49,663 nucleotides of DNA from Sphingomonadales bacterium (GCA_006226685.1 SBGG01000103.1:1-49663), one strand, 5' to 3'. Shown: positions 25,289 through 34,496, counted from the stretch's first letter. Numbers and translations: made by a program. The notes: generated from the letters alone by a model not told the origin.

Positions 25289-26266
25289 TCAGGGCTGCGC
25301 GCCACCTGCCGGTCCCATGCGCTCCGCCCCCTTGGCCGCTGCCGCCTCCTTGGGTACGAAGCTGTGCGGACCGACCTTCAGCCAGACCAGCATAGGCGCA
25401 GCCATGTAAATAGAGCTGTAGGTACCGACAAAGATACCGAGCAGCATTGCTGCGGTGAAACCGAAAATCACTTCCGGGCCCCAGATCAGGAGGCAGACCA
25501 GCGCAATAATCATGGTCAGCGAAGTCATGATCGTGCGAGCCAGCGTCTCATTGATCGACAGGTCCAGCAACGGCACGATTTCCATCTTGCGATATTTACG
25601 CAGATTTTCGCGGATTCGGTCATAAACGACGATAGTATCATTCAGTGAATAGCCGATGATCGTCAGCACCGCCGCGACGCTGTTGAGATCAAATTCCAGC
25701 TGGGTCAGCGCGAAAAAACCGAAGGTCAGCGACACGTCATGGACCAGAGCAAACAGCGACCCGAAACCGAACTGCCATTCGAAACGAAACCAGATATAAA
25801 TGGAGATCGCGATCATCGCGAGCCCCATCGCAATTGCGCCGGTACGGAATAGCTCGCCCGACACCTTACCGGAAACCGTATCGACGCTACCGAATTTCAC
25901 GCCCGGATATTTCGCTTCGACTGCGGCTTTCAACTTGTTTGCAGCAGCGTTGGCCGCGCCTTCACCACCTGCGGGTAACGGCATGCGGATCGACACGTCC
26001 GTCGGTGAACCGAATTGCTGGATCGTCGCGTCGCCCTGCCCCAGCGCGTTCACCGTATCGCGCAGCTCATCTAGGTGTACCGGCTGAGAGAAGGTGACAC
26101 GCACCATCTGGCCGCCGACAAAATCGACACCAAGATTAAGTCCCCGCACCGCAACCAGCGCGATAGAACCGATAATCAGCAACAACGAGATTCCCATGGC
26201 AAGGCTCCGCCATTTGGTGAATTCGATGTTTGTCGTTTCGGGAACGAGTTTCAGAAGTTTCATCAT
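25289..26266 (-). CDS. secF: Protein translocase subunit SecF
   Basis: This is a 325-aa inner-membrane RND-like subunit that, with SecD, uses the proton gradient to pull exported proteins through SecYEG. TM1 is followed by the GLNLGVDFVGG motif and the periplasmic P4 domain. The C-terminal five-helix block contains FALTQLEFDLNSVAAVLTIIGYSLNDTIVVYDRIREN, the SecF signature. A short Ala/Gly-rich tail ends the protein. It starts ten bases after the secD stop and is last in the yajC-secD-secF operon. Confidence 0.97.
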   Translation of the reverse strand: MMKLLKLVPETTNIEFTKWRSLAMGISLLLIIGSIALVAVRGLNLGVDFVGGQMVRVTFSQPVHLDELRDTVNALGQGDATIQQFGSPTDVSIRMPLPAGGEGAANAAANKLKAAVEAKYPGVKFGSVDTVSGKVSGELFRTGAIAMGLAMIAISIYIWFRFEWQFGFGSLFALVHDVSLTFGFFALTQLEFDLNSVAAVLTIIGYSLNDTIVVYDRIRENLRKYRKMEIVPLLDLSINETLARTIMTSLTMIIALVCLLIWGPEVIFGFTAAMLLGIFVGTYSSIYMAAPMLVWLKVGPHSFVPKEAAAAKGAERMGPAGGAQP

Positions 26267-26276
26267 CGTTCTCCGT

Positions 26277-27875
26277 TCAGATCACCAGTTCCGTCGGGCG
26301 CTTGCGCAGCCAGAAGGAAACGAGCATGCGGCTGACCGTCACGGCGGTAAACACACTGGTGACGATGCCGATGGTCAACACCACCGCAAACCCCTTGATC
26401 GGCCCAGACCCGAAATAGAACATCAGGGCCGCCGCGATCACATTGGTAATGTTCGCATCAAAGATTGCGCGCGATGCCTCGCGATAGCCGGTTTCGATCG
26501 TCTGAATGATCGGCCTGCCTCGTCGCTGCTCCTCCCGGATGCGTTCGTTGATAAGCACGTTCGCATCAACCGCCGCACCGATAGTCAGCACGAAACCGGC
26601 GATACCGGGCAAAGTCAGCGTCGCGTTCAGCATCGCCATGACCGCGATGATGAGGATGATGTTCACGATCAGCGCAAGATTGGCGTAGACACCGAAGCGG
26701 CCATAGGTCACCAGCATGAACGCCAGCACCGCAGACGTGCCGATAACGCAGGCGATAATGCCCTTGCGGATCGAATCGGCACCGAGGTCCGGGCCGACCG
26801 TCCGTTCTTCGACCACGGTCAAGGCAACCGGCAATTTGCCCGAACGCAGCGCTATCGCGAGCTGATCCGCACTCTTTACCGTGAAATTACCGGAAATCTG
26901 CGCCGAGCCACCGAGAATCGGTTCATTGATATTGGGTGCGGAAAGCACCGTACCATCGAGGATGATCGCGAACGGCCGGTTTACATTTTCACTGGTCACA
27001 CGCCCGAACTTGCGTCCGCCCGCACCATTGAACCGGATATTGACGACCGGCTGATTATTCTGCTGATCGAAGCCCTGCTGCGCATCGGTCAGTTCTTCGC
27101 CGGACACCATGACCTGACGCTTGACCGCAATCACCGGCACACCGGTCGGGTTATTGGGATAAGGCAGAATCTCGCTGCCGACCGGGGCCCGCCCTTGCGC
27201 CACTTCCGCCGGATCGGCGGTATAATCGACCAGTTTGAATTCCAGCTTCGCGGTCTTGCCGAGCAGATCCTTGAGTTCGCCCGGATCCTGAAGCCCCGGC
27301 ACCTGCACGACGATACGGTTTGCTCCCTGACGAATGATCGTCGGTTCACGCGTGCCCATTTCGTTGATACGGCGATCGATGACTTCCTTGGCGACATCCA
27401 TCGCCTGATCGACGGCGTTATCGAGACCGGCCTGCGTCGGTGTCAGCACGACAGTGCTGCTATCCACCACCTCGACATTGAAATCCCGCTGCCCGGTCAG
27501 TCCGGCGCCCTGCGTCAGCGGACGAATGCGCTCGACTGCGGCATCCACCTGCGCGGGATCGCGCACCATGAAACTGAGTCTGCCGTCCTTGCGGGAAATA
27601 TCGCCGATCGCAATCTTGCTATCGCCCCGGCGCAATTCCGTGCGCACCTGGGTTTCCATATTCTCAAGCCGCTGCTTGGCGATATCCGCCGGATTGGCTT
27701 CGAGCAGAATGTGACTGCCGCCCGAGAGGTCGAGGCCCAGATTGACCTTCGCCTGCAAAATGGATGGCAGCCGATTATAGCTGCTTTCGGACAGGAAAGT
27801 CGGAATGGCGAAAACCACGCCCAAAATGAGCGTGGTTACGACCAGCCATATCTTCCAGCGAGGAAAATCGAGCAT
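26277..27875 (-). CDS. secD: Protein translocase subunit SecD
   Basis: This 532-aa partner of SecF in the Sec holotranslocase has a first membrane helix, the NLGLDLSGGSHILLE motif, and a large periplasmic P1 domain with TREPTIIRQGANRIVVQVPGLQDP. The C-terminal membrane block shows VLTIGAAVDANVLINERIREE, the signature proton-path region. The gene begins three bases after the yajC stop, so translation is likely coupled. The length is typical of alphaproteobacterial SecD. Confidence 0.97.
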   Translation of the reverse strand: MLDFPRWKIWLVVTTLILGVVFAIPTFLSESSYNRLPSILQAKVNLGLDLSGGSHILLEANPADIAKQRLENMETQVRTELRRGDSKIAIGDISRKDGRLSFMVRDPAQVDAAVERIRPLTQGAGLTGQRDFNVEVVDSSTVVLTPTQAGLDNAVDQAMDVAKEVIDRRINEMGTREPTIIRQGANRIVVQVPGLQDPGELKDLLGKTAKLEFKLVDYTADPAEVAQGRAPVGSEILPYPNNPTGVPVIAVKRQVMVSGEELTDAQQGFDQQNNQPVVNIRFNGAGGRKFGRVTSENVNRPFAIILDGTVLSAPNINEPILGGSAQISGNFTVKSADQLAIALRSGKLPVALTVVEERTVGPDLGADSIRKGIIACVIGTSAVLAFMLVTYGRFGVYANLALIVNIILIIAVMAMLNATLTLPGIAGFVLTIGAAVDANVLINERIREEQRRGRPIIQTIETGYREASRAIFDANITNVIAAALMFYFGSGPIKGFAVVLTIGIVTSVFTAVTVSRMLVSFWLRKRPTELVI

Positions 27876-27878
27876 CGG

Positions 27879-28217
27879 TCAGTCGTTCGCAGGCTTGGCA
27901 GAGAGCGGATCGACCACGTCCGAAAGGGTCGATTTGACGGCGCGCACCTTCACATTCGCCGCCAGTTCGATTTCGACATAAGCGTCCTCGACCTTGGTTA
28001 CCTTGCCGACAAGGCCACCGCCGGTCACAACCTGATCGCCGCGCTTCACCGCGTCAATGCGGGCCTTATGGTCTTTCATCCGCTTGCTCTGAGGCCGGAT
28101 GATCAGGAACCAGAACACCGCGAAAATGAGAACCAGCGGCAGCACCTGAACGATGAAACCAGCGGCTCCGCCGGGAGCACCGGATGTAGCCTGAGCAAAA
28201 GCGGGAGAAACGAGCAT
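27879..28217 (-). CDS. yajC: Preprotein translocase accessory subunit YajC
   Basis: This 112-aa protein has one membrane helix (about residues 23-41, VQVLPLVLIFAVFWFLIIRP) and the YajC core FLIIRPQSKRMKDHKARIDAVKRGDQVVTGGGLVGKV. It associates with SecDF in the inner membrane. The frame stays open far upstream, but the ATG at 28217 gives the standard family N-terminus. The RBS before it is weak. It is the first gene of the yajC-secD-secF operon and is divergent from tRNA-Pro. Confidence 0.95.
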   Translation of the reverse strand: MLVSPAFAQATSGAPGGAAGFIVQVLPLVLIFAVFWFLIIRPQSKRMKDHKARIDAVKRGDQVVTGGGLVGKVTKVEDAYVEIELAANVKVRAVKSTLSDVVDPLSAKPAND

Positions 28218-28481
28218 GATGATATGACTTTCAGACAGCAAATATATAAAACAGGCCCGGAACCGGTGTCGGCATGATGTGCCGATCCCGCCTAATGGAC
28301 CGCGCGCGGCTACCACAGATAGGATGAAAGGCGCAACGGGCAAGAGGAAAAGAGCCCCTTTCGCCCTCATAGCGGTATCGATACCATAACGCACAGGCAA
28401 GCATTGCAAAGCATTACGTGAAAAGACGCGCAAACAGGGTTGCAACTTCCGCACGATCAGCCTAAACGCCGCCTCCTCGGT

Positions 28482-28558
28482 CGGGACGTAGCGCAGCCTG
28501 GTAGCGCATCACACTGGGGGTGTGGGGGTCGGAGGTTCGAATCCTCTCGTCCCGACCA
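28482..28558 (+). tRNA. tRNA-Pro (anticodon GGG)
   Basis: A 77-nt cloverleaf with acceptor stem CGGGACG/CGTCCCG, D-arm GCGC...GCGC, and anticodon stem TCACA/TGTGG around the loop CTGGGGG. The T-arm is GGAGG-TTCGAAT-CCTCT, and the CCA is encoded. Anticodon GGG reads proline codons CCC and CCU. It lies between divergent yajC and the phage-type endolysin gene; tRNA genes are common insertion sites, but I see no attachment-site duplication here. Confidence 0.97.
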
Positions 28559-28615
28559 ATTTTCCGAAAAATCCTCCATATGCCCACATTTTGTGGAAAT
28601 CGCTGTCCTACAATG

Positions 28616-28631
28616 TTCCATATAGGTTAGC
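28616..28631. promoter_or_regulatory. Candidate operator/promoter element CCATATAGGTTA (copy 2)
   Basis: The 12-mer CCATATAGGTTA at 28618-28629 is identical to the core of the palindrome between the DUF6456 and XRE genes (23189-23200) and is in the same orientation relative to the downstream gene. Here only the GGTT arm is kept; the left arm reads TTCC. In both places the word CGCTGT stands 11-13 bases upstream. It ends 28 bases before the endolysin start codon. Confidence 0.5.
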
Positions 28632-28657
28632 TCGCACCTCTGAGCAGGGAGATGCGC

Positions 28658-29200
28658 ATGGCCGATATCGAACAATTGCTGGAAGAACTGCTTGATCGCG
28701 AGGGTGGCTATATCAACCATCCGGCGGATCGAGGTGGCCCGACCAATTGGGGCATTACCCAGACGGTAGCGCGTGCGCATGGTTATAGCGGGGACATGCG
28801 GGCCCTGCCGCGCGACACAGCGAAACGCCTTTACCGGAGCATCTACTGGCAGGCACCGGGCCTTGACGCCATTACCGCCATCACTCCGAAAATCGCGGCT
28901 GAAATGTTCGATACGGGCGTCAACATGGGGCCGGGAATTGCCGCGGGCTTTCTGCAAAGAGCCCTAAACGCTCTCAATCGCAATGGCCGCGATTATGCCG
29001 ATCTTGCCGTCGATCGACGGATCGGCCCGGTCACTCTCACCGCATTGAGCGATTTTCTCCGCCTGCGAGGAAAAGGCGGCGAATCCGTTCTGCTGAAGGC
29101 AATCGAGGCGCTTCAGGGAGAACGCTATATCGCGCTGGCTGAAAGCCGCCCGGCGAACGAAGCTTTTCTCTATGGCTGGATCGCCAATCGTATCGGCTGA
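28658..29200 (+). CDS. GTA/phage-type endolysin, glycoside hydrolase family 108
   Basis: This is a 180-aa peptidoglycan hydrolase without signal peptide. The N-terminal GH108 domain has the catalytic Glu15 in LDREGGYINHPADRGGPTNWGIT; the C-terminal part (about 95-178) has the peptidoglycan-binding region found in these lysozymes (VDRRIGPVTLTALSDFL, LLKAIEALQGERYIALAESRP, FLYGWIANRI). The ATG at 28658 has AGGGAG six bases upstream; the ATG at 28652 touches the RBS. With the 3TM holin gene downstream it forms a lysis cassette. No capsid, tail or integrase genes are nearby, which fits release of a gene transfer agent encoded elsewhere. Confidence 0.9.
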   Translation: MADIEQLLEELLDREGGYINHPADRGGPTNWGITQTVARAHGYSGDMRALPRDTAKRLYRSIYWQAPGLDAITAITPKIAAEMFDTGVNMGPGIAAGFLQRALNALNRNGRDYADLAVDRRIGPVTLTALSDFLRLRGKGGESVLLKAIEALQGERYIALAESRPANEAFLYGWIANRIG

Positions 29201-29202
29201 GG

Positions 29203-29470
29203 CTAGGGTCAGGACCCATTACTGACGCTGTTGAGACGTCCAAATGGCGAACTTATCGGGCCAAATTGCCCGCGGGGAAGGCTGGTTGCCTTTCCAAGGG
29301 CAATTTGGCCCGAGAAGGAAGCCATCTGGACGTCCCGCGGAGATTGACCAAAATGGCCCCGCGCTGCGTCGAAAGGGCGGAAATATCGACATATTCCCGC
29401 GCCTTTCGTCCTTTCGCCGAGCCATTTTGCTTCAAACCTCAATGGTGCCAGTAATGGGTCCTGACCCTAG
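29203..29470. mobile_element. MITE-like palindromic element between endolysin and holin genes
   Basis: The 268-bp block is bounded by perfect 22-bp inverted repeats (29203-29224 and 29449-29470) that begin CTAGGGTCAGGACCC. The outermost CTAG is self-complementary and may be a 4-bp target duplication of the IS5-like type, which would make the element 29207-29466. Inside, a second palindrome at 29235-29334 pairs over 14 bp (one mismatch) and again over a perfect 15-bp stem, CGGGCCAAATTGCCC with its complement (29257-29271 and 29298-29312). A third dyad, CGAAAGG/CCTTTCG, lies near 29370-29408. There is no transposase frame. It follows the endolysin stop by two bases and ends just before the holin RBS. 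Confidence 0.85.
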
Positions 29471-29493
29471 GCATCGGAAAGGAGCCAAAGACC

Positions 29494-29910
29494 ATGACAT
29501 CCTTGATCGAAGGGCTAATCGGCCCCGTCGCAAACATCATCGACAGGGTAATCCCGGATCCCAAGGCGCGGGACGCGGCAAAACTTGAACTGCTTAAACT
29601 CGAAAATACACAGGAAATGGAAGCGATCCGCATCCGCCTGTCCGCCATTCTGGCCGAAGCGCAGTCGATCGATCCATGGACAAGCCGCGCCCGCCCTGCC
29701 TTCCTCTATGTCATGTATGCGCTGTTGCTCTGGGCCATTCCAATGGGCCTGATCGCCGCGGTCCGCCCGGACACGGCGGAAGCAGTCGCACACGGCATGA
29801 ACGCCTATCTCACCGGCATTCCCGAGCCGCTTTATGCGCTCTTTGGTACAGGCTATCTTGGTTACACCGCCGCACGCGCCTGGGGGAAGGCCAAAGGTGC
29901 TGATAAATAA
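29494..29910 (+). CDS. GTA-type three-transmembrane holin
   Basis: This is a 138-aa membrane protein of the holin family first defined from gene transfer agents (3TM type). It opens with SLIEGLIGPVANIIDRVIPDPKARDAAKLELLKL, then a helical region (NTQEMEAIRIRLSAILAEA) and DPWTSRARPAFLYVMYALLLWAIPMGLIAAV, and ends with GIPEPLYALFGTGYLGYTAARAWGK. Holins permeabilise the inner membrane so that the endolysin can reach peptidoglycan. AAAGGAG lies nine bases before the ATG. The endolysin gene is upstream on the same strand, but a MITE-like element separates them, so co-transcription must pass a large hairpin. Confidence 0.9.
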   Translation: MTSLIEGLIGPVANIIDRVIPDPKARDAAKLELLKLENTQEMEAIRIRLSAILAEAQSIDPWTSRARPAFLYVMYALLLWAIPMGLIAAVRPDTAEAVAHGMNAYLTGIPEPLYALFGTGYLGYTAARAWGKAKGADK

Positions 29911-29961
29911 CCCCAATGGCGTAAAGCCAATTGGGAAAGGTCATCCGAAGGCCGGGGCCGC

Positions 29962-31443
29962 TTATTGCACGGCCTCGCGCCCGGAAGCAGGCGGCAATAT
30001 CGCACTTCCTTCGCGGCTTTCCTCATGAGCAACCTCTGGCGCCGCCGGATCACGGGCGATCACATCAACCTGATCCAGCTCCTCGATGTCGCGCCCACCC
30101 GTCTCAATATTGAGGTCGCGCAGCTTGCGTCCGGTCACCAGCACCCGACTTTCGAAACTGGCGGTAAATTTATTATAATCGGCAACCGCGCTGTTGAGGC
30201 TCCGCCCCATTTTCTTGAGGCCACCCGCCGCGACCGCCAGCCGTTCATATATTTCCTTGCCAAGCTGGCCGATCCGCTTCGCCTCGTCCGCCATCTTCTC
30301 CTGCCGCCATATCGCGGCGACCGTCCGGGCGATGGCGATCAGGTTAGTCGGCGTCGCCAGCAAAACGCGCTTGCCGAATGCATAATCCCACAGCCCCGGC
30401 TCGGAATCGAGCGCGGCGGCGAGAAAATGCTCGCCCGGCACGAACATGATGACATAATCGGGCGTATCGTCGAACTGCGCCTGATAATCCTTGCGCCCGA
30501 GCGCATCGACATGCGCGCGCATCGCCGCGACATGACGCGCCATGCAGGCACGTCGCCCCGCTTCATCCGGGGCATCAAACGCATCCTGATAGGCGTTGAG
30601 CGACACCTTGGCGTCAATCACCAGACTACGTCCGCCCGGCACGCGCACGATGACATCGGGCCGCAGACGCCCGTCCTCCCCCTCTACGCTCACTTCGGTC
30701 TGAAAATCGGCATGTTCGGAGAGGCCGCAGCTTTCGAGCACATTGAGCAACTGCTGCTCCCCCCAGCGCCCCCGCGCCTTCGGGGCGGCACGCAAGGAAT
30801 TGACGAGCCGTTGCGCCTCTGCCTGCACCCGTTCCTGCCCAACCCGCATCGAATCCATCAGGCCCTTAAGCTCGCCATAGGCCTCGGTACGCGATCGCTC
30901 GATCTCGCCAATGCGCGTATCATAATTTTTGATCGTATCGCCGACAGGTTGCAGCAACGCCTTCAACTGCGCTTCGCTCTTCTCATGCGCCTGATGGAAA
31001 CGCTGGTCGGCGCGCTCCAGAAAGGCCCGCTGAGCTTCGCCCAGCAACTTGCCGCCAATCTCGCTGAACTGGGCGGAAAGTTGCGCCCGCGCTTCACCGA
31101 GCGATTTCAGTTGGGCCTCGAAATTTTCCGCTCGCGCCTGTGCATCGGCCTCCTGCGCCGCCAGCCTCGCGGTCAGCGCTTCTCGCTCCGCCTGTGCTGC
31201 CTCAAGTCTCTGCCTCAGCGCCAGCGCCTGATCGGCCCGTTCTTTCTCGACCGCGAGATCCCGCAAAGCCGCATTACGCTGTTCCTCAACATGACCAAGC
31301 TGCGCCTCTACCCGGCCCAGCGTGTCTGTCACCTCCCGTTCCCGCCGCTGCAAATCCGCCAGCGGACGCGAAGCCAGCAACCAGCCGACAGCCAGCCCGG
31401 CCAGCAATGCGACGATAATGATGATCAGGGCCAGCGGCTCCAT
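29962..31443 (-). CDS. rmuC: DNA recombination protein RmuC
   Basis: This 493-aa protein is tied to limiting DNA rearrangements between inverted repeats. It has an N-terminal membrane helix (about residues 4-24), then a long coiled coil rich in Glu/Arg/Ala (about 30-185). The PD-(D/E)XK-like RmuC domain follows (AAPKARGRWGEQQLLNVLE, RLRPDVIVRVPGGRSLVIDAKVSLNAY, DYVIMFVPGEHFLAAAL). All are typical. It is convergent with the holin gene and stands upstream of nothing in an obvious operon. Confidence 0.95.
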   Translation of the reverse strand: MEPLALIIIIVALLAGLAVGWLLASRPLADLQRREREVTDTLGRVEAQLGHVEEQRNAALRDLAVEKERADQALALRQRLEAAQAEREALTARLAAQEADAQARAENFEAQLKSLGEARAQLSAQFSEIGGKLLGEAQRAFLERADQRFHQAHEKSEAQLKALLQPVGDTIKNYDTRIGEIERSRTEAYGELKGLMDSMRVGQERVQAEAQRLVNSLRAAPKARGRWGEQQLLNVLESCGLSEHADFQTEVSVEGEDGRLRPDVIVRVPGGRSLVIDAKVSLNAYQDAFDAPDEAGRRACMARHVAAMRAHVDALGRKDYQAQFDDTPDYVIMFVPGEHFLAAALDSEPGLWDYAFGKRVLLATPTNLIAIARTVAAIWRQEKMADEAKRIGQLGKEIYERLAVAAGGLKKMGRSLNSAVADYNKFTASFESRVLVTGRKLRDLNIETGGRDIEELDQVDVIARDPAAPEVAHEESREGSAILPPASGREAVQ

Positions 31444-31536
31444 CGGCGGATATGCCTCTCATGCAACAAGAACGAAATGAGAACATACCGCGCTCCGCCA
31501 TTACTGGCAAGAGTGAGCCTGCACGGGCGCAGGAAA

Positions 31537-32067
31537 TCAGGCCGCGCGGCGGGCCTTTTGCAGTTTCTTCATCACCATGTCGCGTTTCAGCCGCGACAGA
31601 TGATCGATGAAGAGAACGCCTTCGAGATGGTCTATCTCATGCTGAAGACAGGTTGCAAGCAGACCTTCGAGCGTCTGCTCATGAATGCGCCCTTCCCGGT
31701 CCATCCAGCTTGCGCGGATGGTAGCTGGGCGCTCTACCTCAGCGAACTGATCGGGCACGGAGAGGCAGCCTTCATTATAAACGGAGAACTGATCCGACTC
31801 TTGGAGAATCTGCGGGTTGATGAACACCATCGGATTGCGGACGGGCTTTGCATCTTCCTCGTCCGATTCGGGTTCCTGCAGGTCAATTACCAATATGCGC
31901 TTGGGAACGCCGACCTGAATGGCGGCAAGACCGATGCCCGGGGCCTCATACATGGTTTCGAACATGTCATCGATCAGCGTCTGCAATGCGTCGTCAATCT
32001 CCTCGACCGGGGTCGAGATAGTGCGCAGGCGTGGATCGGGAGCCTCAAGGATCGGTAAAATTGCCAT
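31537..32067 (-). CDS. def: Peptide deformylase
   Basis: This 176-aa metalloenzyme removes the formyl group from new proteins. The three metal-site motifs are intact: [10 protein letters not shown] (44-53), EGCLS with the Cys ligand (99-103) and the HEIDH motif (143-147). A short acidic insertion ([10 protein letters not shown]) lies at about 65-74. Its partner in the same pathway, fmt, lies just 750 bp away on the other strand, with recR in between, rather than in the def-fmt operon known from E. coli. Confidence 0.97.
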   Translation of the reverse strand: MAILPILEAPDPRLRTISTPVEEIDDALQTLIDDMFETMYEAPGIGLAAIQVGVPKRILVIDLQEPESDEEDAKPVRNPMVFINPQILQESDQFSVYNEGCLSVPDQFAEVERPATIRASWMDREGRIHEQTLEGLLATCLQHEIDHLEGVLFIDHLSRLKRDMVMKKLQKARRAA

Positions 32068-32171
32068 GATGGAGAGATATGGGAACGAAGCGGGAATATC
32101 AAGAGAGAGGGTTAGCGGGAAATTACACAGAAACGCGATCAGGGCATGAAAGCCCCTCCATCCCGCTCATG

Positions 32172-32768
32172 TCACGCGACCGGACGCCGTGCCCGCAATG
32201 CCTGCGCCAATGTTCCTTCATCGAGATAATCCAGTTCCCCGCCCACCGGCAAGCCATGGGCAAGCTGGGTCAGCCGGATCGGATAACCCTCCAGCCGTTC
32301 GGCGATGTAATGCGCAGTCGTCTGCCCTTCCAGCGTCGCGTTCATCGCCAGCACCACCTCGTCTATGCCGCCAGCGGCGATGCGCGCGACGAGACTGTCT
32401 ATCCCCAGATCCTCCGGTCGCACGCCATCCAGCGCCGAGAGCCTGCCCCCCAGCACATGAAAACGCCCCGGAAACAGGCGCGACTTGTCGAGCGCCCACA
32501 GGTCCGGCACATCCTCGACCACGCACAGTGCGCGATCGTCGCGGCGGGGGTCCGCACAAATGCCGCAAGGATCGGTAGTATCGACATTTCCGCAGACCGA
32601 ACAGGTCGACAGCCGCTCGTTCACCCGCTCCAGTGCCTGAAGCAGCGGCCCCAGCGCCGCCTCCCGCTTCTTCAGCAGATAGAGCACCGCGCGCCGCGCC
32701 GATCGCGGCCCGAGGCCGGGAAGGCGGGCAAGGGCCTGCGAAAGTGCTTCTATCTCCGGAGATGCCAT
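32172..32768 (-). CDS. recR: Recombination mediator protein RecR
   Basis: This 198-aa protein works with RecF/RecO in loading RecA at gaps. Features in order: the N-terminal helix-hairpin-helix ([21 protein letters not shown]), the zinc finger [16 protein letters not shown], and the Toprim domain ([32 protein letters not shown]). The ATG at 32768 gives the usual N-terminus; upstream extension to 32834 would run into fmt. Its start is only 55 bp from the divergent fmt start, so the two promoters must be tightly packed. Confidence 0.96.
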   Translation of the reverse strand: MASPEIEALSQALARLPGLGPRSARRAVLYLLKKREAALGPLLQALERVNERLSTCSVCGNVDTTDPCGICADPRRDDRALCVVEDVPDLWALDKSRLFPGRFHVLGGRLSALDGVRPEDLGIDSLVARIAAGGIDEVVLAMNATLEGQTTAHYIAERLEGYPIRLTQLAHGLPVGGELDYLDEGTLAQALRARRPVA

Positions 32769-32823
32769 GAAAGCGCACATAAGGGGTTGCAACCGGAGAG
32801 CACAAGGGGTTGAGAAGGCCGCT

Positions 32824-33756
32824 ATGAAGATCATCTACATGGGAACGCCCGATTTCGCCGTTCCGGCATTGGAATCACTGGTCGAGGCCGGGTATGAGAT
32901 CCTTGCCGTCTACAGCCAGCCCCCCCGCCCCGCCGGGCGCGGAAAGAAACTGCACCCGACGCCGGTTCACGCCCGGGCCGAAGCGCTGGGCCTGACGGTG
33001 CGCACGCCGCTGACGCTGAAGGGAGCGGAGGAACAGGCGGCATTCGCGGCGCTCGAAGCCGATATCGCGGTGGTCGCCGCCTATGGGCTGATCCTTCCCT
33101 CCACCGTGTTGGAGGCCCCGCGCCATGGCTGCATCAACATCCATGCCTCGCTCTTGCCGCGCTGGCGTGGCGCGGCTCCGATCCAGCGCGCAGTGCTGGC
33201 GGGCGATGCCGAAACCGGCGTCACCATCATGCGGATGGAGGCCGGGCTCGATACCGGACCGATGCTGGCCGAGGTTCGCACTCCGGTTGACGGCAAAACG
33301 GCGGGGGGACTGACCGATGAACTTGCACAATCAGGCGCGGCGCTGATGCTGAAGGTGCTGGACGACCTCTCTGCCTTCCCGCCTGTCCTCCAGCCGGAAG
33401 CAGGCGTCACCTATGCCGCGAAGATCGCCAAGTCCGAAGCCCGGATCGATTTCGCGGCGGGTGCGGCGCAGGTGGAGCGGCAGATTCGCGCATTCAATCC
33501 CGCCCCCGGTGCTTTCTTCCTGCTCGGTGGCGAGCGTTTCCGCATCCTGTCCGCCATGGTCGAAGATCAGGCCGGTGAGCCAGGCATGGTGCTGGACGAC
33601 CGGCTGCTGATCGGGTGCGGTGCGGACGCGCTCCGTCCTCTGTCGGTTCAGCGCGCCGGCAAGGGTGCGATGAATGTCGACGACCTGCTGCGCGGCTTTA
33701 CCATCGCTGCCGGAACACGGCTAGACCCGATCGAACCGGATGCCCCCGCCGCATGA
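32824..33756 (+). CDS. fmt: Methionyl-tRNA formyltransferase
   Basis: This is a 310-aa enzyme that formylates initiator Met-tRNA. The N-terminal domain opens with [19 protein letters not shown]; the catalytic loop [25 protein letters not shown] carries the Asn-His pair and the SLLP motif; a C-terminal OB-like domain follows. The ATG at 32824 is chosen from the family N-terminus, with AGAAGG upstream. Its stop overlaps the truA start as ATGA, so the two are translationally coupled. Confidence 0.97.
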   Translation: MKIIYMGTPDFAVPALESLVEAGYEILAVYSQPPRPAGRGKKLHPTPVHARAEALGLTVRTPLTLKGAEEQAAFAALEADIAVVAAYGLILPSTVLEAPRHGCINIHASLLPRWRGAAPIQRAVLAGDAETGVTIMRMEAGLDTGPMLAEVRTPVDGKTAGGLTDELAQSGAALMLKVLDDLSAFPPVLQPEAGVTYAAKIAKSEARIDFAAGAAQVERQIRAFNPAPGAFFLLGGERFRILSAMVEDQAGEPGMVLDDRLLIGCGADALRPLSVQRAGKGAMNVDDLLRGFTIAAGTRLDPIEPDAPAA

Positions 33757-34496
33757 CTACCCGCTTCGCCTTCACCGTCGAATTTGACGGCCGCCCTTTC
33801 ATGGGATGGCAACGGCAGGCCCATGGGCCCAGCGTGCAGCAGGCGATCGAGGAAGCCATCCATGCGGTGACAGGGGAAAGAGTGGCGCTGCATTGCGCTG
33901 GCCGCACCGATGCGGGCGTGCACGGCCTTGCCATGCGCGCCCATGCCGATATCGACAAGGAGATCGCTCCCTTCCGGCTGATGGAAGCAATCAATGCCCG
34001 GTTGCGCCCCGATCCGGTGGCGGTTCTTGCCTGCGTTATCGTGCCCGATGACTGGCATGCGCGCTTTTCCTGTGTCGGGCGATCCTATGTCTATCGCATC
34101 GTCAATCGCCGCGCGCCGCTGACCTTCGAAAAGGGACTGACCTGGCAAATCCCGCAAGTACTGGAGGAGGGTGCCATGGCGCGCGCGGCATCGCTGCTGG
34201 TGGGGCGCCATGATTTCACCACCTTCCGCTCCGCCCATTGTCAGGCGGACAGCCCGGTAAGAACGCTCGACCGGCTGGACGTGGTGCGCGAAGGGGACCG
34301 TATCGCCATCCATGCCGCCGCGCGCAGCTTCCTGCATCATCAGGTGCGTTCCATGGTCGGCTGCCTCGCGCTGGTCGGTATGGGACGGTGGAGCATCGAC
34401 GATATGGGCGCGGCCCTCGCCGCCGCCGACCGCGCAGCACTGGGCCTCAACGCACCGCCCGATGGCCTTTATTTCGTCCGGGCCGATTATCCCTGA
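33753..34496 (+). CDS. truA: tRNA pseudouridine(38-40) synthase TruA
   Basis: This 247-aa enzyme modifies uridines 38-40 in the tRNA anticodon arm. It opens with [19 protein letters not shown], and the catalytic Asp53 lies in [10 protein letters not shown] second half shows [10 protein letters not shown], the HDFTTFRSA segment and [15 protein letters not shown]. The ATG at 33753 overlaps the fmt stop by four bases. Confidence 0.97.
   Translation: MTTRFAFTVEFDGRPFMGWQRQAHGPSVQQAIEEAIHAVTGERVALHCAGRTDAGVHGLAMRAHADIDKEIAPFRLMEAINARLRPDPVAVLACVIVPDDWHARFSCVGRSYVYRIVNRRAPLTFEKGLTWQIPQVLEEGAMARAASLLVGRHDFTTFRSAHCQADSPVRTLDRLDVVREGDRIAIHAAARSFLHHQVRSMVGCLALVGMGRWSIDDMGAALAAADRAALGLNAPPDGLYFVRADYP

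Noticed and set aside
26094..28277. A 727-codon plus-strand open frame antisense to secD, secF and yajC
   Set aside because: It is the mirror of well-conserved Sec genes in GC-rich DNA, is rich in Arg/His/Asp without any fold signature, and has no RBS. Similar long antisense frames over the TonB receptor (3347-5605) and rmuC (29965-32058) were rejected for the same reason.
28482..29910. Prophage inserted at tRNA-Pro
   Set aside because: Only endolysin and holin are present; no integrase, no structural genes and no duplicated tRNA 3' end.
31537..34496. Classical def-fmt operon
   Set aside because: def and fmt are on opposite strands with recR between them, so they cannot share a transcript.
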